NCBI GenBank assembly: GCA_965277345.1
Contig: CBDICI010000001.1
Span: forward strand, 62,001 to 126,000
Direction: 5' to 3'
DNA from: CAIOYC01 sp965277345
Lineage (GTDB): Bacteria; Pseudomonadota; Alphaproteobacteria; Caulobacterales; Caulobacteraceae
DNA: 64,000 nt
The translations under genes and the position numbers were made by a program. The notes under the pieces were generated by a model. That model was not told the DNA's origin and did no database searches. It saw nothing but the letters and a program-made list of their open reading frames with translations. This document shows, in pieces, positions 43,649-53,193 of this stretch (the first letter of the stretch is position 1; each line of letters starts with the position of its first letter).

Positions 43649-44244
43649 CCCGGGCCGTGGTCGGCGGGGAAGGCTTCGAGTTCGAGGGTGCGCTCGACGG
43701 TGCGGCGCAGCTGGCATTGGGCGGCGTCGATGCGCGAGACCGCGCCCCCATCCTCGTCCTCATAGGCGGCGCAATCGGCCTCGCGGAACACCATCCAGGC
43801 CTTCTGCGCCCGTTTCAGCGCGCCGCGCTGGCGATCGCCGAGGCTGGCCATGCGGGCCTGATAGGCGCGGTTCAGCCGGCCGTCCCAGCGCTCCGTCTCG
43901 CGCCCGCCGCAGTCCAGCATGTCGAGGGGCGAGATCGCCCGGTGCATACAGGTCTCGTAGATCGGGCTGAGGCGGGCCAGCACGGGATCGCTCGGGGTCA
44001 GCAGCCGGGCCGGCTGCTGACCGATCCCCCCGACCGCCCGGTCCGGGGGACGCGCTGGAACCGGCTGAACCTGGCCCGACGCCGGTGAGCGGAACGGCAG
44101 GACCGGGGCCGGGCCGAGGGGGTGGGGGACGCCGGATGCGCCGGCGGCCGGCATGTGCGCGCCCACGCCCCCGCCGCCGGGGGACGCGGCCAGCGCCGGG
44201 GCGGCGACCAGCCCGATCAGCACGGCCGCCGCTCTGGCCTTCAT
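43645..44244 (-). CDS. DUF1311/LprI-like secreted protein, 199 aa
   Basis: A signal peptide (MKARAAAVLIGLVAAPALA-A) precedes a Pro/Gly-rich spacer of about 90 residues. A DUF1311 domain (about 110-185) follows, with the family's spaced cysteines: ETCMHRAISPLDMLDCGGRE, ALKRAQKAWMVFREADCAAYE and AAQCQLRRT. Related domains occur in the periplasmic lysozyme inhibitor LprI. The function here is inferred only from this family. The start is fused to the accA stop (ATGA). Confidence 0.78.
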   Translation of the reverse strand: MKARAAAVLIGLVAAPALAASPGGGGVGAHMPAAGASGVPHPLGPAPVLPFRSPASGQVQPVPARPPDRAVGGIGQQPARLLTPSDPVLARLSPIYETCMHRAISPLDMLDCGGRETERWDGRLNRAYQARMASLGDRQRGALKRAQKAWMVFREADCAAYEDEDGGAVSRIDAAQCQLRRTVERTLELEAFPADHGPG

Positions 44245-45224
44245 CCGCGCCCGCCGTGGCCGATGGCGTAGAACCGCTCCGACCGCTGGGCGCGAAGCTG
44301 GTCGGGTGACAGCGTGAGCAGGGCCTGCAACTCCGCCTCCACCGCATCGCCCACGGTCCTGATCGTGGCGGCCGGGTCGGAGTGGGCGCCGCCCGCCGGC
44401 TCGGGCAGGATGGCGTCGACGATGCCGAACCCCATCAGGTTTTTCGGATCGATCTTCATGGCGTTGGCCATATGCGGGGCCTGGCTGCGGTCGCGGAACA
44501 GGATGGCCGAGCCGGGCTCGGGCGAGATCACCGAATAGGTCGAGTGTTCGAGGATCAGCACCTTGTTGGCGGCGGCGATGGCCAGCGCCCCGCCCGATCC
44601 GCCCTCGCCGGTGATGGTGGCCACGAAGGGCACGCCGAGGGTCAGGCCGCGTTCGGTGGAGCGGGCGATGGCCTCGCCCTGGCCGCGCTCCTCGCCCTCC
44701 TTGCCGGGGAAGGCGCCGGGGGTATCGACGAAGGTGACGACGCAAAGGCCGAACCGCTCGGCCAGATCCATCAGCCGCACCGCCTTGCGATAGCCCTCGG
44801 GGCGGCTGAGGCCAAAGTTGTGCTTCAGCCGGGTGGGGGTGTCTCGGCCCTTTTCGTTGCCGATCACCATGACCGGCAGGCCGCGAAAGCGCCCCATGCC
44901 GCCGATCACCGACTGGTCGTCGCCAAAGGCGCGGTCGCCCTTCAGTTCCTGCCAGTCCTCGATCAGGCCGGCGATGTAGTCGACGCAGTGCGGCCGCTCG
45001 GGATGGCGCGCCACCTGCACTTTGCGCCAGGCGTCGAGGTTGGCGTAGGTCTCGGCCCGCACCTGCTCCACCCGCGCTCGCAGGGCCATGATCTCGGCGT
45101 CGAAGGCGCCCGCGCCGTCCGCCTGCGGCTCGGCCGCCTCCGACAGCTTGGAAAGCTCGTCGATCTTGGCTTCCAAATCGGCGATGGGCCGCTCGAAATC
45201 GAGGTAGTGGCGGGGGCTGGCCAT
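44241..45224 (-). CDS. accA: Acetyl-CoA carboxylase carboxyltransferase subunit alpha, 327 aa
   Basis: Subunit of the carboxyltransferase that makes malonyl-CoA for fatty acid synthesis. It begins MASPRHYLDFERPIADLEAKI and contains HPERPHCVDYIAGLIEDWQELKGDRAFGDD, HNFGLSRPEGYRKAVRLMDLAERFGLCVVTFVDTPGAFPG, TITGEGGSGGALAI and YSVISPEPGSAILFRD, all typical of AccA. A start at 45257 would add a non-conserved tail. It is transcribed divergently from cysQ. Confidence 0.96.
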   Translation of the reverse strand: MASPRHYLDFERPIADLEAKIDELSKLSEAAEPQADGAGAFDAEIMALRARVEQVRAETYANLDAWRKVQVARHPERPHCVDYIAGLIEDWQELKGDRAFGDDQSVIGGMGRFRGLPVMVIGNEKGRDTPTRLKHNFGLSRPEGYRKAVRLMDLAERFGLCVVTFVDTPGAFPGKEGEERGQGEAIARSTERGLTLGVPFVATITGEGGSGGALAIAAANKVLILEHSTYSVISPEPGSAILFRDRSQAPHMANAMKIDPKNLMGFGIVDAILPEPAGGAHSDPAATIRTVGDAVEAELQALLTLSPDQLRAQRSERFYAIGHGGRG

Positions 45225-45360
45225 GCGGGGGGCGTAATGGCTCCGAAGGAGGGACACGCCCTCTTACCATGAAATATGCCGGCGTCGGCGAGGCGATCTA
45301 GGCCGTTCGCCGGCCGACGGCAAGCTTGCGCCCGCGCCCGCCTCGGGCCAAACCCGGCCC

Positions 45361-46179
45361 ATGCCGTTCCGCGACCCCGCCCACCGCCGCCGCCTTCTCG
45401 AAGGCCTGGTGGAGGCCGCCCTGGCGGCGGGGGCGCAGATCAACGCCATCTTCGAAGCCGGCTTCGCCATCGAGACCAAGGCGGACTCTTCGCCGGTCAC
45501 CGCCGCGGACCGGGCGGGCGAGGCCGCGATCCTGAGCGCGCTGGCCATCCTGGCGCCCGGCACGCCGGTCGTGGCCGAAGAGGAGGTGGCGGCCGGCCGC
45601 ATCCCGATCGTCAGCGACCGCTTCTTCCTCGTCGATGCGCTGGACGGCACCCGCGAGTTCGTGCGCCGGGGGACCGACTTCACCGTCAATATCGGCCTGA
45701 TCGAGCACGGCGCGCCGACCCTGGGCGTGGTGTTCGCCCCCCAGCTCGACCGCCTGTTCGTGGGCGACGTGACCCTCGGCGAAGCCTGGCGGCGGGACAG
45801 CGCACACCCCGCGGGCGCGCCGCTTCGGATAAGGCGGCCGGGGCGGCGGCCTCCCACGGCGGTGGCCTCGCGCTCGCACGTCACCCCCGAACTCGCCGCC
45901 TATCTGGACGCGATCAGAGCCGGGGAGCGGGTCAATATCGGCTCCTCGCTCAAGTTCGGCCTGTTGGCCGCGGGCGAGGCGGACGTCTATCCCCGCCCCT
46001 CCCCCACCATGGAGTGGGACACCGCCGCCGGCCAGGCGGTGCTGCGGGCGGCAGGGGGCCAGGTGTTCGGCCTCGACGGCGCGCCCCTGGCCTACGCCAA
46101 GCCCGACTTCTTCAACCCCGGCTTCGTCGCGGTCGGCGATTTCGAGGCGCCGCCGATTGGGCCGTTTCTGGCGAGGTAG
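45361..46179 (+). CDS. cysQ: 3'(2'),5'-bisphosphate nucleotidase CysQ, 272 aa
   Basis: Inositol-monophosphatase-fold enzyme that removes the 3'-phosphate of PAP/PAPS. It shows TKADSSPVTAADRAGEAAIL, the metal ligands in VAEEEVAAGR and LVDALDGTREFVRRGTDFTVNIGLIE, and TMEWDTAAGQAVLRAAGGQVF. The CysQ assignment is strengthened by the downstream cysD and cysN-cysC genes, which produce PAPS. The length is normal. Confidence 0.93.
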   Translation: MPFRDPAHRRRLLEGLVEAALAAGAQINAIFEAGFAIETKADSSPVTAADRAGEAAILSALAILAPGTPVVAEEEVAAGRIPIVSDRFFLVDALDGTREFVRRGTDFTVNIGLIEHGAPTLGVVFAPQLDRLFVGDVTLGEAWRRDSAHPAGAPLRIRRPGRRPPTAVASRSHVTPELAAYLDAIRAGERVNIGSSLKFGLLAAGEADVYPRPSPTMEWDTAAGQAVLRAAGGQVFGLDGAPLAYAKPDFFNPGFVAVGDFEAPPIGPFLAR

Positions 46180-46237
46180 GCGGGGCCGAAATCCCCGTCG
46201 TTGGCTTCGCCGCCCTTCGGGTGGAGGCTCACCTTTG

Positions 46238-46290
46238 GCTCGCACCTCAGCATGAGGTGCGAAGCGCAGCAAAGCTTCGCAGGACGAGGG
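46238..46290. repeat. Dispersed palindromic repeat (family A)
   Basis: GCACCTCAGCATGAGGTGC (with a central GC) is a near-perfect palindrome, followed by GAAGCGCAGCAAAGCTTCGC and AGGACGAGGG. It belongs to the same family as the units at 29,633 and 39,458, and lies between cysQ and cysD. Confidence 0.65.
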
Positions 46291-46322
46291 CGGCGCCTCG
46301 ACGCCGTTAGCTTCTCTGAACC

Positions 46323-46395
46323 CCCGGCGAGAGGATTTGCCGCGCCAGCCGGGCGTCGGTAGTCTAATCCACCCCTCCGCCGCTGAGGGCGGCGG
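46323..46395 (+). promoter_or_regulatory. Structured leader of cysD: possible H-type pseudoknot plus hairpin
   Basis: CCCGGC (46323-46328) pairs with GCCGGG (46348-46353). Inside the loop GGATT (46333-46337) can pair with AATCC (46366-46370) beyond the stem, giving an H-type pseudoknot. A second hairpin, CCGCCGC (46377-46383)/GCGGCGG (46389-46395), ends 13 nt before the ATG. The topology is that of SAM-II riboswitches, but the conserved nucleotides do not clearly match. This is a candidate only. Confidence 0.3.
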
Positions 46396-46408
46396 GTCGA
46401 GTGTCGAA

Positions 46409-47353
46409 ATGTCCGAGGGCGATCAAAGCCCCGTCCAGGCTGGAACGAAGGCGGCTCGCCTGCCGGGGGATCTGCGCCGACTGGAGGCGGAGAGCCTGCA
46501 CATCCTGCGCGAGGTGGCGGCGGAGCGGGCCAATCCCGTCCTGCTCTATTCGGTCGGCAAGGATTCGGCGGTGCTGCTGCACCTGGCCATGAAGGCCTTC
46601 TATCCCGGCAAGCCGCCCTTTCCCCTGCTGCACGTGGACACCACCTGGAAGTTCCAGGAGATGATCGCCTTTCGCGACGCGGAAGCGAAGCGGCTGGGCC
46701 TCGAACTTCTGGTCCACACCAATCCGGAGGGGCTGGCCGCGGGGGTCGGCCCCTTTACCCACGGTTCGGCGGTGCATACCGAGGTGATGAAGACCCAGGC
46801 GCTGAAACAGGCGCTTGACCAGCACGGCTTCGACGCGGCCTTCGGCGGCGCGCGGCGCGACGAGGAGAAGAGCCGGGCCAAGGAGCGGATCATCTCGTTC
46901 CGCACCAAGGATCACCGCTGGGACCCCAAGGCGCAGCGGCCCGAACTCTGGCGGCTCTACAACACGCGCATCCACAAGGGGGAATCGCTGCGCGCCTTCC
47001 CGCTCTCCAACTGGACCGAGCTCGACGTGTGGCGCTATATCCAGCTTGAGGCCATCCCCATCCCCAGCCTCTACTTCGCCCGCCCTCGGCCCATCGTGGA
47101 GCGGGGCGGGGCGTTGATCATGGTCGATGACGCGCGGATGCCCCTCGCGGCGGGCGAGAGGCCGCAGGCGCGGATGGTGCGGTTCCGCACGCTCGGCTGC
47201 TATCCCCTCACCGGGGCGGTGGAGAGCACGGCCGACACGCTGGACGCCATCATCGCTGAGATGCAGGCCTCGCGCGCCTCCGAACGCCAGGGCCGGGTGA
47301 TCGACCGCGACGGCGCGTCCATGGAGGCGAAGAAGCAGGACGGGTATTTCTGA
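46409..47353 (+). CDS. cysD: Sulfate adenylyltransferase subunit 2 CysD, 314 aa
   Basis: PP-loop ATP sulfurylase small subunit that forms adenosine 5'-phosphosulfate with CysN. It shows LYSVGKDSAVLLHLAMKAFYPGKPPFPLLHVDTTWKF, FDAAFGGARRDEEKSRAKERI, FPLSNWTELDVWRYI, and a C-terminal RFRTLGCYPLTGAVES...KKQDGYF. ATG 46409 matches the family N-terminus after a short variable tail. An upstream GTG-type extension to 46337 would run through the structured leader and is rejected. Confidence 0.95.
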   Translation: MSEGDQSPVQAGTKAARLPGDLRRLEAESLHILREVAAERANPVLLYSVGKDSAVLLHLAMKAFYPGKPPFPLLHVDTTWKFQEMIAFRDAEAKRLGLELLVHTNPEGLAAGVGPFTHGSAVHTEVMKTQALKQALDQHGFDAAFGGARRDEEKSRAKERIISFRTKDHRWDPKAQRPELWRLYNTRIHKGESLRAFPLSNWTELDVWRYIQLEAIPIPSLYFARPRPIVERGGALIMVDDARMPLAAGERPQARMVRFRTLGCYPLTGAVESTADTLDAIIAEMQASRASERQGRVIDRDGASMEAKKQDGYF

Positions 47354-47402
47354 TGGGGGCGGCGCTTTCATCCTCCCCCGCAAGGTTGAGCGCCGAGCGT
47401 CT

Positions 47403-47549
47403 CCTCTCCCCCTCGATCGGGGAGAGGTCAGGAGAGGGGGTGGGTGCACACCGGTTCCCTAGGCAACGCTGGAGGCGCCTCCAGCGCCCCTCCACAGACC
47501 CTTTCGACTCCACCCCCAACCCTGCCCTTCCCCCCTTGAGGGGGAAGGG
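47403..47549. repeat. Cluster of three palindromes between cysD and cysN
   Basis: The cluster holds CCTCTCCCC/GGGGAGAGG (47403-47411/47419-47427), a perfect 20-bp palindrome centred at 47476/47477 (47467-47486, half-site CGCTGGAGGC), and a 10-bp stem CCCTTCCCCC/GGGGGAAGGG (47525-47534/47540-47549, 5-nt loop). The outer stems resemble the REP-like hairpins common in proteobacterial spacers. They may attenuate or stabilise the cysD-cysN message. Confidence 0.65.
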
Positions 47550-47567
47550 TGACGCTAGGTGGTGACG

Positions 47568-49478
47568 ATGCCCCGCGACCAGCACGATCACCCTCCCCCC
47601 GAGGCCGACGCCCGCACCCTGCTGCGCTTCATCACCTGCGGCTCAGTGGACGACGGCAAGTCGACCCTGATCGGGCGGCTGCTCTATGATTCCAAATCGC
47701 TGTTCGACGACCAGCTCGACACCCTGGCGGCGGACAGTAAGGCGGTGGGCACGCAGGGCGCTGATCTCGACTTCGCCCTTTTGGTGGACGGGCTGCAGGC
47801 GGAGCGCGAACAGGGCATCACCATCGACGTGGCCTATCGCTTCTTCTCCACCGAGAAGCGCAAGTTCATCGTCGCCGACACGCCGGGGCATGAGCAATAC
47901 ACCCGCAACATGATCACCGGCGCCTCCACCGCCGACGTGGCGGTGATCCTGGTGGATGCGAGGAAGGGCGTCTTGACCCAGACCCGCCGCCACGCCCGCC
48001 TGGTCTCGCTGGTGGGCATTCGCCAGGTGCTGCTGGCGGTGAACAAGATCGACCTCGTGGACTACGACCCCGCCGTGTTCGACCGCATCACCCACGACTT
48101 CCGCGCCTTCGCCCAGCCGCTGGGGTTCGAGGCCATCGCCGCCATCCCCGTCTCGGGCCTTCAGGGTGACAACGTGATCGCGCCGAGCCCGGCCACGCCC
48201 TGGTATGCCGGCCCCGCCCTGCTGCAGCGTCTGGAGACGGTGGAGGCGGGGCGCGAGACCGGAGACCGGCCGTTCAGGATGCCCGTGCAGTGGGTCAACC
48301 GGCCCAATGCCGAGTTCCGCGGCTTTTCCGGCCTGGTCAGCGGCGGCCGCATCGCACCGGGCGCGCGCATCCGCGTGCTGCCGGGCGAGCAGCAGGCGGG
48401 GGTGGCCCGCATCGTCACCTATGACGGCGACCTCGCCGAGGCGTGCGCGGGCGAGGCGGTCACCCTGGTGCTGGACCGCGAGATCGACGTCAGCCGGGGC
48501 GACCTGATCGCCCGCGCCGACGCGCCGGCCCTGGTCTCCGACCGGCTGGCCGCGGACCTCGCCTGGATGGACGAGGCGGCCCTCGACCCGGCGCGGACCT
48601 ACTGGCTGAAGCTCGGCGCGGCGACCGCCTCGGCCCGGATCACGCCCCATACCGTGGTGGACGTGGATACCGGCGAGATCGGCCCGGCCGGGCGCTTCGG
48701 GCTGAACGCCATCGGCCAGGTGGAGATCGCGCTGGACCGGCCCCTGGCCTTCGACGCCTATGCGCAGAACCGCGACACCGGCGGCTTCATCCTGATCGAC
48801 CGGCTGACCAACGCCACCGCCGCGGCGGGCATGGTGCGGGGGGCGCTGCACAAATCCTCCGACGTGCAGTGGCAGGATATGGACATCACCGCCTCCGCCC
48901 GGGCCGCCATCAAGGGCCAGCAGCCGGCGGTGGTGTGGTTCACCGGCCTTTCCGGCGCCGGCAAGTCCACCATCGCCAACCTCCTGGAAAAGCGCCTGCA
49001 TCACGCCGGGCGTCACACCTATGTGCTGGACGGCGACAACCTGCGCCACGGGCTGAACGGCGACCTGGGCTTTTCCGCCACCGACCGGGTGGAGAACGTG
49101 CGCCGCGCGGCGGAGGCGGCCAAGCTGATGGCCGACGCGGGCCTGATCGTACTGGTCAGCCTGATCTCGCCCTTCCGCGCCGACCGGGCCCTGGCGCGGG
49201 GCCTTCTCCCCCCCGGCCAGTTCATCGAGGTGCACGTGGATACCGCCCTGGCGGTGGCCGAGGCGCGGGACGTGAAGGGCCTCTACAAGCGGGCCCGCGC
49301 GGGGGAGATCAGGGACTTCACCGGCATCTCCAGCCCGTATGAGACGCCCGACAGTCCGGAAGTGCGGGTGGATACCTCCACCATGACCGCCGAGGCGGCC
49401 ACGGAGGTGGTCTTCCAGGCGCTGAACCGCCGCGGCGTCCTCGCCTCCGCCTTCTCCGCCTTCGACCCGACGATCTAG
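47568..49478 (+). CDS. cysNC: Bifunctional sulfate adenylyltransferase subunit 1/adenylylsulfate kinase (CysN-CysC fusion), 636 aa
   Basis: The N-terminal GTPase (about 1-430) has GSVDDGKSTLIGRLLYDSK, the AEREQGITIDVAYRFF switch, DTPGHEQYTRNM and NKIDLVD. The C-terminal APS kinase (about 455-620) has WFTGLSGAGKSTIANLLEKRL, DGDNLRHGLNGDLGFS and DFTGISSPYE. This is the NodQ-like fusion that makes PAPS directly. ATG 47568 follows AGGTGG at 47557-47562. A GTG at 47559 overlaps that site. It is separated from cysD by 214 nt of palindromes, unusual for partners normally packed tightly. Confidence 0.95.
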   Translation: MPRDQHDHPPPEADARTLLRFITCGSVDDGKSTLIGRLLYDSKSLFDDQLDTLAADSKAVGTQGADLDFALLVDGLQAEREQGITIDVAYRFFSTEKRKFIVADTPGHEQYTRNMITGASTADVAVILVDARKGVLTQTRRHARLVSLVGIRQVLLAVNKIDLVDYDPAVFDRITHDFRAFAQPLGFEAIAAIPVSGLQGDNVIAPSPATPWYAGPALLQRLETVEAGRETGDRPFRMPVQWVNRPNAEFRGFSGLVSGGRIAPGARIRVLPGEQQAGVARIVTYDGDLAEACAGEAVTLVLDREIDVSRGDLIARADAPALVSDRLAADLAWMDEAALDPARTYWLKLGAATASARITPHTVVDVDTGEIGPAGRFGLNAIGQVEIALDRPLAFDAYAQNRDTGGFILIDRLTNATAAAGMVRGALHKSSDVQWQDMDITASARAAIKGQQPAVVWFTGLSGAGKSTIANLLEKRLHHAGRHTYVLDGDNLRHGLNGDLGFSATDRVENVRRAAEAAKLMADAGLIVLVSLISPFRADRALARGLLPPGQFIEVHVDTALAVAEARDVKGLYKRARAGEIRDFTGISSPYETPDSPEVRVDTSTMTAEAATEVVFQALNRRGVLASAFSAFDPTI

Positions 49479-49516
49479 GGGGCGCGGCCCCGGCCGGTTG
49501 CGGGTACACGCCTTAC

Positions 49517-49745
49517 CTTCCTCATCCTGAGGCGCAAAAGCCATTCTCAAACAGTTTCGCGCGGCGGGCGATGGGGTTGGATAACCGCCGCGCGGGTGTC
49601 CAACGGGAGTCCAGCCGAGTCCAGGTCTGCACCCCCCGATTTCGAGTGCAGAGGGTGCAGAACGGAAACGTCCGCTGCCACAACCGCCCTGAGATTGGAC
49701 AAGATCCCAGAAACCCGGACTGTCCAACTGTCCAACAAAAGCGGG
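49517..49745. repeat. Family A unit plus inverted copy of repeat family C
   Basis: CCTCATCCTGAGGCGC at 49521-49536 belongs to family A. From ~49,585 to ~49,745 the minus strand reads TTGGACAGTCC, CTGCACCCTCTGCACTCGAA, a GGGGGG run, CTGGACTCG and GGACTCCCGTTGGAC, in the same order as the forward copy at 40,013-40,150. The rest of the 49,479-50,041 space holds no gene I can support. A short T26-type stem TGGGGG/CCCCCA at 49926-49946 precedes typA. Confidence 0.6.
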
Positions 49746-50041
49746 GATAACCGACCCGCTCATCGGGCCGCGATGTCAAAGACCTGCACGGCGGTGAGCC
49801 CCTCTAACCCATCATCGCACGACACAAACCCCCGGGGATAACCTCGCCACCCAAGCCAGATGGCCTAAGCGTCCGGGTTTGCGAAAGTCGGGCTCCGGCC
49901 CTTGCCGCGGGTCATGGTGCGGCTGGGGGGCGGTTGCACCCCCACTGGCGTTTTCGTGCGGCGCGGCGTAAAAGCCCGCGACTTCCCTCCCCGCACGTCC
50001 GCCGTTTTGCACGTCGCGACCTTTCAGGCCGTCCGAACCCT

Positions 50042-51877
<1,836 letters not shown>

Positions 51878-51906
51878 GTTCTGCGCAGGTATTTACGCCA
51901 CAATCC

Positions 51907-51925
51907 AGCCAATAAGCTTGGCTTT
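51907..51925 (+). terminator. Weak hairpin downstream of typA
   Basis: AGCCAA (51907-51912) pairs with TTGGCT (51918-51923) around a 5-nt loop, with TT following. The short T-run makes it at best a weak intrinsic terminator. Confidence 0.3.
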
Positions 51926-52009
51926 GGAATCGTCATTATTGCGGACGTTGGAAATGATTTGAGAAACCACTGGCGGCCGGGCGCGTTGTTAGGGGATCAC
52001 CGACAATCG

Positions 52010-52032
52010 AACGACCAGGTTTATTGGTCGTT
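52010..52032 (+). promoter_or_regulatory. 8-bp inverted repeat before the Pro/Thr-rich secreted protein gene
   Basis: AACGACCA (52010-52017) and TGGTCGTT (52025-52032) are separated by 7 nt, 20 nt upstream of the ATG and just before the GGAGG ribosome-binding site (about 52040). It may be a repressor site or a leader hairpin. Confidence 0.4.
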
Positions 52033-52052
52033 GCCGTAACGGAGGACCTTCC

Positions 52053-52478
52053 ATGCGTAGATTTTTCCTGGCCACCGGGGCCGTAGCGCTTCTGATCGGC
52101 GCCCCCGCCCTGGCGCAAACCACAGCGTCGCAACCCGGCGCCACGCCGATGCCCACCTCGCCGACGACGGCCCCCAACACGACGATGCCGAATACGACGA
52201 CGCCGGGCACAATGCCCAATTCCACCAATCCCGGCGCCAGCACCAGCCCGAACTCGACCATGCCCTCCACCGGGCCCTCCCAGTCCATGAAGGGGTTGAT
52301 GAAGGGCAAGCGGCGCGGGACCATGCCGAACTCCACCATGCCGGATACCGGGCCCGGCGCGCCGACCGCCGATCCGGGCGCGCCCGCGGGGACGCCGCCC
52401 GGCGCGGTCCCCGGCAACCCCACCTCCAACCCGGCCCAGCCCGGCGCCCCCGGCTCTGGCCCGGGGCCCGGCCTCTAA
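52053..52478 (+). CDS. Secreted Pro/Thr/Ser-rich low-complexity protein, 141 aa
   Basis: A clear signal peptide (MRRFFLATGAVALLIGAPALAQ) is followed by about 120 residues of low complexity rich in Pro, Thr, Asn and Gly. The words TMPNST, TMPNTTTPG and STMPSTGP recur about every 12-20 residues, interrupted by one basic patch (SMKGLMKGKRRG). No domain is recognisable. Such proteins are usually periplasmic or surface-exposed and fast evolving. The gene is bounded by an upstream inverted repeat and a strong downstream terminator, so it is probably monocistronic. Confidence 0.72.
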   Translation: MRRFFLATGAVALLIGAPALAQTTASQPGATPMPTSPTTAPNTTMPNTTTPGTMPNSTNPGASTSPNSTMPSTGPSQSMKGLMKGKRRGTMPNSTMPDTGPGAPTADPGAPAGTPPGAVPGNPTSNPAQPGAPGSGPGPGL

Positions 52479-52501
52479 CCTCAGCGAGCCAAGGACTGAT
52501 C

Positions 52502-52533
52502 AAGGCCCGGGCCACGCGCCCGGGCCTTTCGTC
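52502..52533 (+). terminator. Strong Rho-independent terminator
   Basis: AAGGCCCGGG (52502-52511) pairs perfectly with CCCGGGCCTT (52519-52528) around a 7-nt loop, followed by TCGTCTTG. It terminates the secreted-protein gene. Confidence 0.8.
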
Positions 52534-52634
52534 TTGTGTGGTCAGTCGGGCGGCGCCTCCGCTGAAATATTGGCCTGCGGATGATCTTGCTTCCGGGCCA
52601 ATCGGTGCGTCATTCCACCGTCGCGATATGGAGA

Positions 52635-52649
52635 TTAAAGACTGTTAAC
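52635..52649 (+). promoter_or_regulatory. CtrA-like double half-site upstream of the XRE regulator gene
   Basis: TTAA (52635-52638) and TTAAC (52645-52649) are separated by 6 nt. The Caulobacter CtrA consensus has 7 nt, so this is a near-match only. It lies 113 nt before the regulator start. Confidence 0.25.
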
Positions 52650-52761
52650 TTCGCCCATCAGCGTTGGTGGTTCGCTTACGCCGCGAGTTTCGGCATGGGC
52701 CTTGCCCCTGTGAAGCGCAGCCGTCCCATCGCGGGACGTCATGACCGGAGGGGATGGCCGC

Positions 52762-53148
52762 ATGGCTAACGATATCGATCTGCACCTTGGCCGCCGCCTG
52801 CGTCGCCGGCGTCGCCTGCTGGGCCTGACCCAGCAGCAGTTGGCCTCCGCCGTGGGTATCCGTTTCCAGCAAATCCAGAAATACGAGTGCGGCGCCAACC
52901 GCATCTCCGCCGCCCGCCTGTGGCAACTCAGCGAGGCGCTGGAAATCCCCATCGGCTATTTCTACGACGGCCTGTCCGAGCAGCAGCGCAAGGAGCGCGA
53001 GCCGATCATCGCCGAACCCCGTTCGGGCGAGGTCATGGCCCGCAAGGAGACCATGGACCTGATCCGCGCCTATTATCAGCTCGGCGAACGGCCCCGCCGC
53101 CGCCTGCTCGACCTCGCCAAGTCGCTCAACAACGAGCCCGCCCTGTAA
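52762..53148 (+). CDS. XRE-family helix-turn-helix transcriptional regulator, 128 aa
   Basis: A basic N-terminus leads to an HTH_3 domain (about residues 9-63): RLRRRRRLLGLTQQQLASAVGIRFQQIQKYECGANRISAARLWQLSEALEIPIGYFYDGL. The QQLA...QQIQKYE...N-I recognition pattern is the one found in many Caulobacterales and other alphaproteobacterial regulators. The C-terminal 65 residues are helical and charged and may mediate dimerisation. ATG 52762 fits GGAGGGG near 52746. The regulon is unknown. Confidence 0.88.
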   Translation: MANDIDLHLGRRLRRRRRLLGLTQQQLASAVGIRFQQIQKYECGANRISAARLWQLSEALEIPIGYFYDGLSEQQRKEREPIIAEPRSGEVMARKETMDLIRAYYQLGERPRRRLLDLAKSLNNEPAL

Positions 53149-53193
53149 GGCCTTACGCTTTGCTCTCCGGCGAGGGCGGGTTAAGCCTTCGGC

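Noticed and set aside
49926..49946. TGGGGG/CCCCCA stem before typA as a terminator or riboswitch
   Set aside because: Only six base pairs, a weak T-run several bases away and no further structure. It is probably chance in GC-rich DNA.
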